This document shows positions 61,961 through 64,000 of a stretch of 64,000 nt of DNA, one piece after another. The translations under genes and the position numbers were made by a program. Under the pieces are notes generated by a model, which worked only from the letters and a program-made list of their open reading frames with translations, did no database searches and was not told where the DNA came from. This DNA comes from Erythroxylum novogranatense (Eukaryota > Streptophyta > Magnoliopsida > Malpighiales > Erythroxylaceae). Location of the stretch: NCBI GenBank assembly GCA_029891385.1, contig CM057234.1, positions 22,678,350-22,742,349 of the forward strand, written 5' to 3'. How positions within the stretch are numbered: position 1 is the first letter of the stretch; every line of letters starts with the position of its first letter.

Positions 61961-62210
61961 TGAATTATTATTTTAATTTATACGTTCCTATTACCAATTT
62001 ATTCATTAATTATAATTTTAATAACATTTTTAATTCATGTTATTAATTTTAACATTGTTTGAATTATAATTAAGTCACATTTTGAATTATTATTGGTGAC
62101 ATTATTTAAATAATAATTAAGTAAAATAAAATAAAATGTTTCATAATTAAAAGTTAAATGCATTTTATAAAAATAAAATGTAATTAAATGTTAATTACAA
62201 TATAGACAAA

Positions 62211-63240
62211 CTAAGACTCCTCATCTTCACTATTATTTACATAGTTTGACCCAAGTAATTGTTTGACTATCTTTTTAAACTTGGTTAACTCTCTTGCAAT
62301 ACGGTCTAATTTTTGCTTATTACGTTGTAATTTGTCTTTAATACAATCCAACTTTTTTTCATTTATATTATAACTGAGCCCCAAGCGACCAGTTCTCCTC
62401 TTGAAGCGTCGTTACATATATTGGTCGTGACGATAATGAACCAATTGGCTTAGGGTCATGCCCAAGACCTTTGATATACCCTGATCTTGTACCAGGACAT
62501 TGTTGCAAATGTCATCCATATTGGGCTCATTCCCGTCAGGCAATGATCTCTGCAATAACTCTTGCATCCTGTCCTATAATATAAAGCACAAAATGGAGAT
62601 GTAATTCAAATATTAGTAGTTAGTATTATATAAATAAATAAACTTTAAAATTTAAAATTTTATACTTACATAATTATTTTGCGCTTCTTCAGACGTTTAT
62701 CCTTCACCTTACTTCTAGTGTGTCAGTTTCTATAGTGTGATCCTATCACTCTTGTCCATGTAGTTGAGTCTGACTCTATTATATGAATTTAAAAAATTGA
62801 AACACAATAGATTATATTGTATTAACTAATATAATAATAACTTCTAAAGAAAGAACTTACAAATTCTTGTGTATGACAAAAAATGATTTGGAGCTGGTGT
62901 TGTGAGTAGTTTTCATTTTTGCTCTATTAACCTTGGCTTTCTCACACTTGTCCTAAGTAAAGAAAAGAAATAGTCATTAAATGTGAAAACAACATTAATG
63001 GAATGAAATGTGAAGATAAATAAGACAAACCTTAACCTTCGGAGGCCTAATAATTAGACATTTCACTCAGTAACTGGTTTTGGAACATGTATCCTTTCCT
63101 CCTCATTCGAAGGAAAAGACTTATAGTATTTATGAAGTAGATAACGATGATCCTTCGCCCTTTTTTTAACAATGAAGACACACAACTTGAAACTTCAGGG
63201 TTCTCGATATCGACAATATTGAACTTCATTTGTGAACAAC
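62211..63240 (-). pseudogene. CACTA transposon gene fragment (Transposase_24 type)
   Basis: Exons readable on the minus strand: about 63037-63240 (HRYLLHKYYKSFPSNEEE region), 62861-62952 (CEKAKVNRAKMKTTHNTSSK then SFFVIHKN), 62670-62776 (ends SEEAQNNY) and 62211-62573 (RMQELLQRSLPDGNEPNMDD ... VLVQDQGISKVLG), all bounded by GT-AG-like sites. The KANRAK..THTTGSKSF-type and L(Y)KLTHTKKDG-type signatures are typical of the Ptta/En/Spm Transposase_24 family, the accessory protein of CACTA elements. Exon 62670-62776 holds four in-frame stops at otherwise conserved positions, and the last exon one more, so it is a pseudogene. Upstream exons are missing or unrecognised. Confidence 0.75.
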
Positions 63241-63748
63241 ATGTATAAGTTGAATTACTCATTAAATAAATAAAATAAAATTGCATATAATAAAATGCCT
63301 TGAAAAATTACCAAAATTCCAAAGCATTTTGTATTAAGTTTTCTTCTTTCAAATGTCTGGCATGTTGAAGGCAAGGCAATTCACTCCTTACAATGACTCC
63401 TAACTCACTGAAGAATTTTGCTGATTGGATCTTGTCAACAGGACAATGTTGCATGGGTCAATATGCACAGACAGCTTACTATTCATTACAAAATTCATAC
63501 ATTACCTCTTTTTCTTATATCGATATTAGAACTTGACAGCAAAAGAATAATGATAAGAAAAAAACACATTAAACATGTCAATAAATATTTGAGCATAATT
63601 TTAATTATAGATGGTTAACAATAACACACCTGAAGATTCCTTAACACTAGTTGAGGTAGATAGAGGTTGTTGCTAATTGGCGTCATCAGTGGATGAAATC
63701 GGTGGTTGTTATTCGATTGTGTTAAACTGATTTGATTATTTTGGGGAG

Positions 63749-64000
63749 GAATGTAACATCCCATTACCAATGTGAAGGGCATATTGGTAATATGGATGGA
63801 TTAGGATTGGGTGTATGCATACTTTGATTTGCACATGCATTAGCCTCTATAAATGATGATAAATGATTGTTATTGCACTAGCATATGTATGTACATGCAT
63901 GTATGACATATTTTCGACTTAATTGTGAAAATTGGAAATTCTGTTATTTTTAAGGTTAATTGTGCTTTGATTAGTGAATTGGAGTGTCATATTCAATTTT
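63749..64000 (+). mobile_element. Start of a plus-oriented Tekay-type LTR, cut by the window edge
   Basis: Starts TGTAACATCCCATTACCAAT. The following GTACATGCATGTATGACATA and AATTGGAGTGTCATATTC words are the reverse complement of the U3-side end of the 41243/50214 LTR family. A purine-rich TTGGGGAGGAA lies directly before it, similar to the PPT of that family, so it may be a 3' LTR of a degraded plus-strand element or a solo LTR. Confidence 0.7.

Larger units (their letters stand above)
57285..63748 (-). mobile_element. CACTA (En/Spm) transposon remnant
   Basis: The left end starts CACTAAAACAGAAGAGGGTT at 57285, a CACTA-type terminus, followed by subterminal words such as TTTCGTCATTG, AATTGTCGCAAAAC and AAATTGTCACAAAT in both orientations. 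A Transposase_24-type pseudogene is at 62211-63240 on the minus strand. A solo LTR (57736-61960) splits it. The right terminus was not found and may be beyond the window or lost to the LTR at 63749, so the right limit is provisional. Confidence 0.65.

Overview
The window is nuclear DNA of a eudicot plant: a single spliced gene with GT-AG introns and AT-rich introns and flanks, surrounded by a dense stack of plant LTR retrotransposons primed by initiator tRNA-Met, plus CACTA and PIF/Harbinger DNA transposons. There is no bacterial, organellar or phage architecture. The species cannot be named from the sequence alone.

Layout. 1-4760: AT-rich intergenic DNA with one candidate MITE and a few unrecognised coding-like scraps. 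5132-7768: the one convincing host gene, a five-exon plant cysteine oxidase (PCO), the thiol dioxygenase that marks ERF-VII factors for oxygen-dependent turnover by the Cys/Arg N-degron pathway. Its predicted 323-aa product carries an unusual pentapeptide repeat inside the cupin domain. 8541-10469: an AT-rich stretch, a ~740-bp purine-rich tract and a decayed copia tail. 10470-16407: a truncated Tekay-like gypsy element (minus strand) interrupted by a copia solo LTR (TSD TGTGG). 16408-21640: a plus-oriented Tekay-type LTR fragment split by a 4.3-kb solo LTR (TSD GTAAA). 22329-22492: a relic exon of the co-chaperone HOP/STI1.

22721-57246 is one Sirevirus-like copia element (minus strand, 1.1-kb LTRs, tRNA-Met PBS, gag, pol and a 3' env-like ORF) blown up to 34.5 kb by later insertions. 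A 4.9-kb solo LTR (24939-38012, TSD CTTCT) split its env-like ORF. That solo LTR was itself hit by a giant-LTR, tiny-interior element (26464-34657, TSD TAACC). A Tekay-like gypsy element (41243-53027, TSD CTTCA) split pol, and its left LTR then received a Tourist/Harbinger-type MITE (43558-45090, TSD TAA) filled with more than 1 kb of TTA repeats. Removing each insert plus one TSD restores the interrupted sequence, so the insertion order can be read directly. 57285-63748: a CACTA transposon remnant with a Transposase_24 pseudogene, split by another 4.2-kb solo LTR (57736-61960). 63749-64000: the start of a plus-oriented LTR cut by the window edge.

No transposable element here is intact; gag and pol frames carry stops and frameshifts. 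The most interesting unexplained structure is in the LTRs. Several distinct long LTR families each carry a short CpG-rich, palindrome-rich cassette at a comparable position in otherwise AT-rich sequence. Two LTR families have termini that contain internal copies of the LTR-end/primer-binding-site junction, as if the U5 boundary had moved outward more than once.
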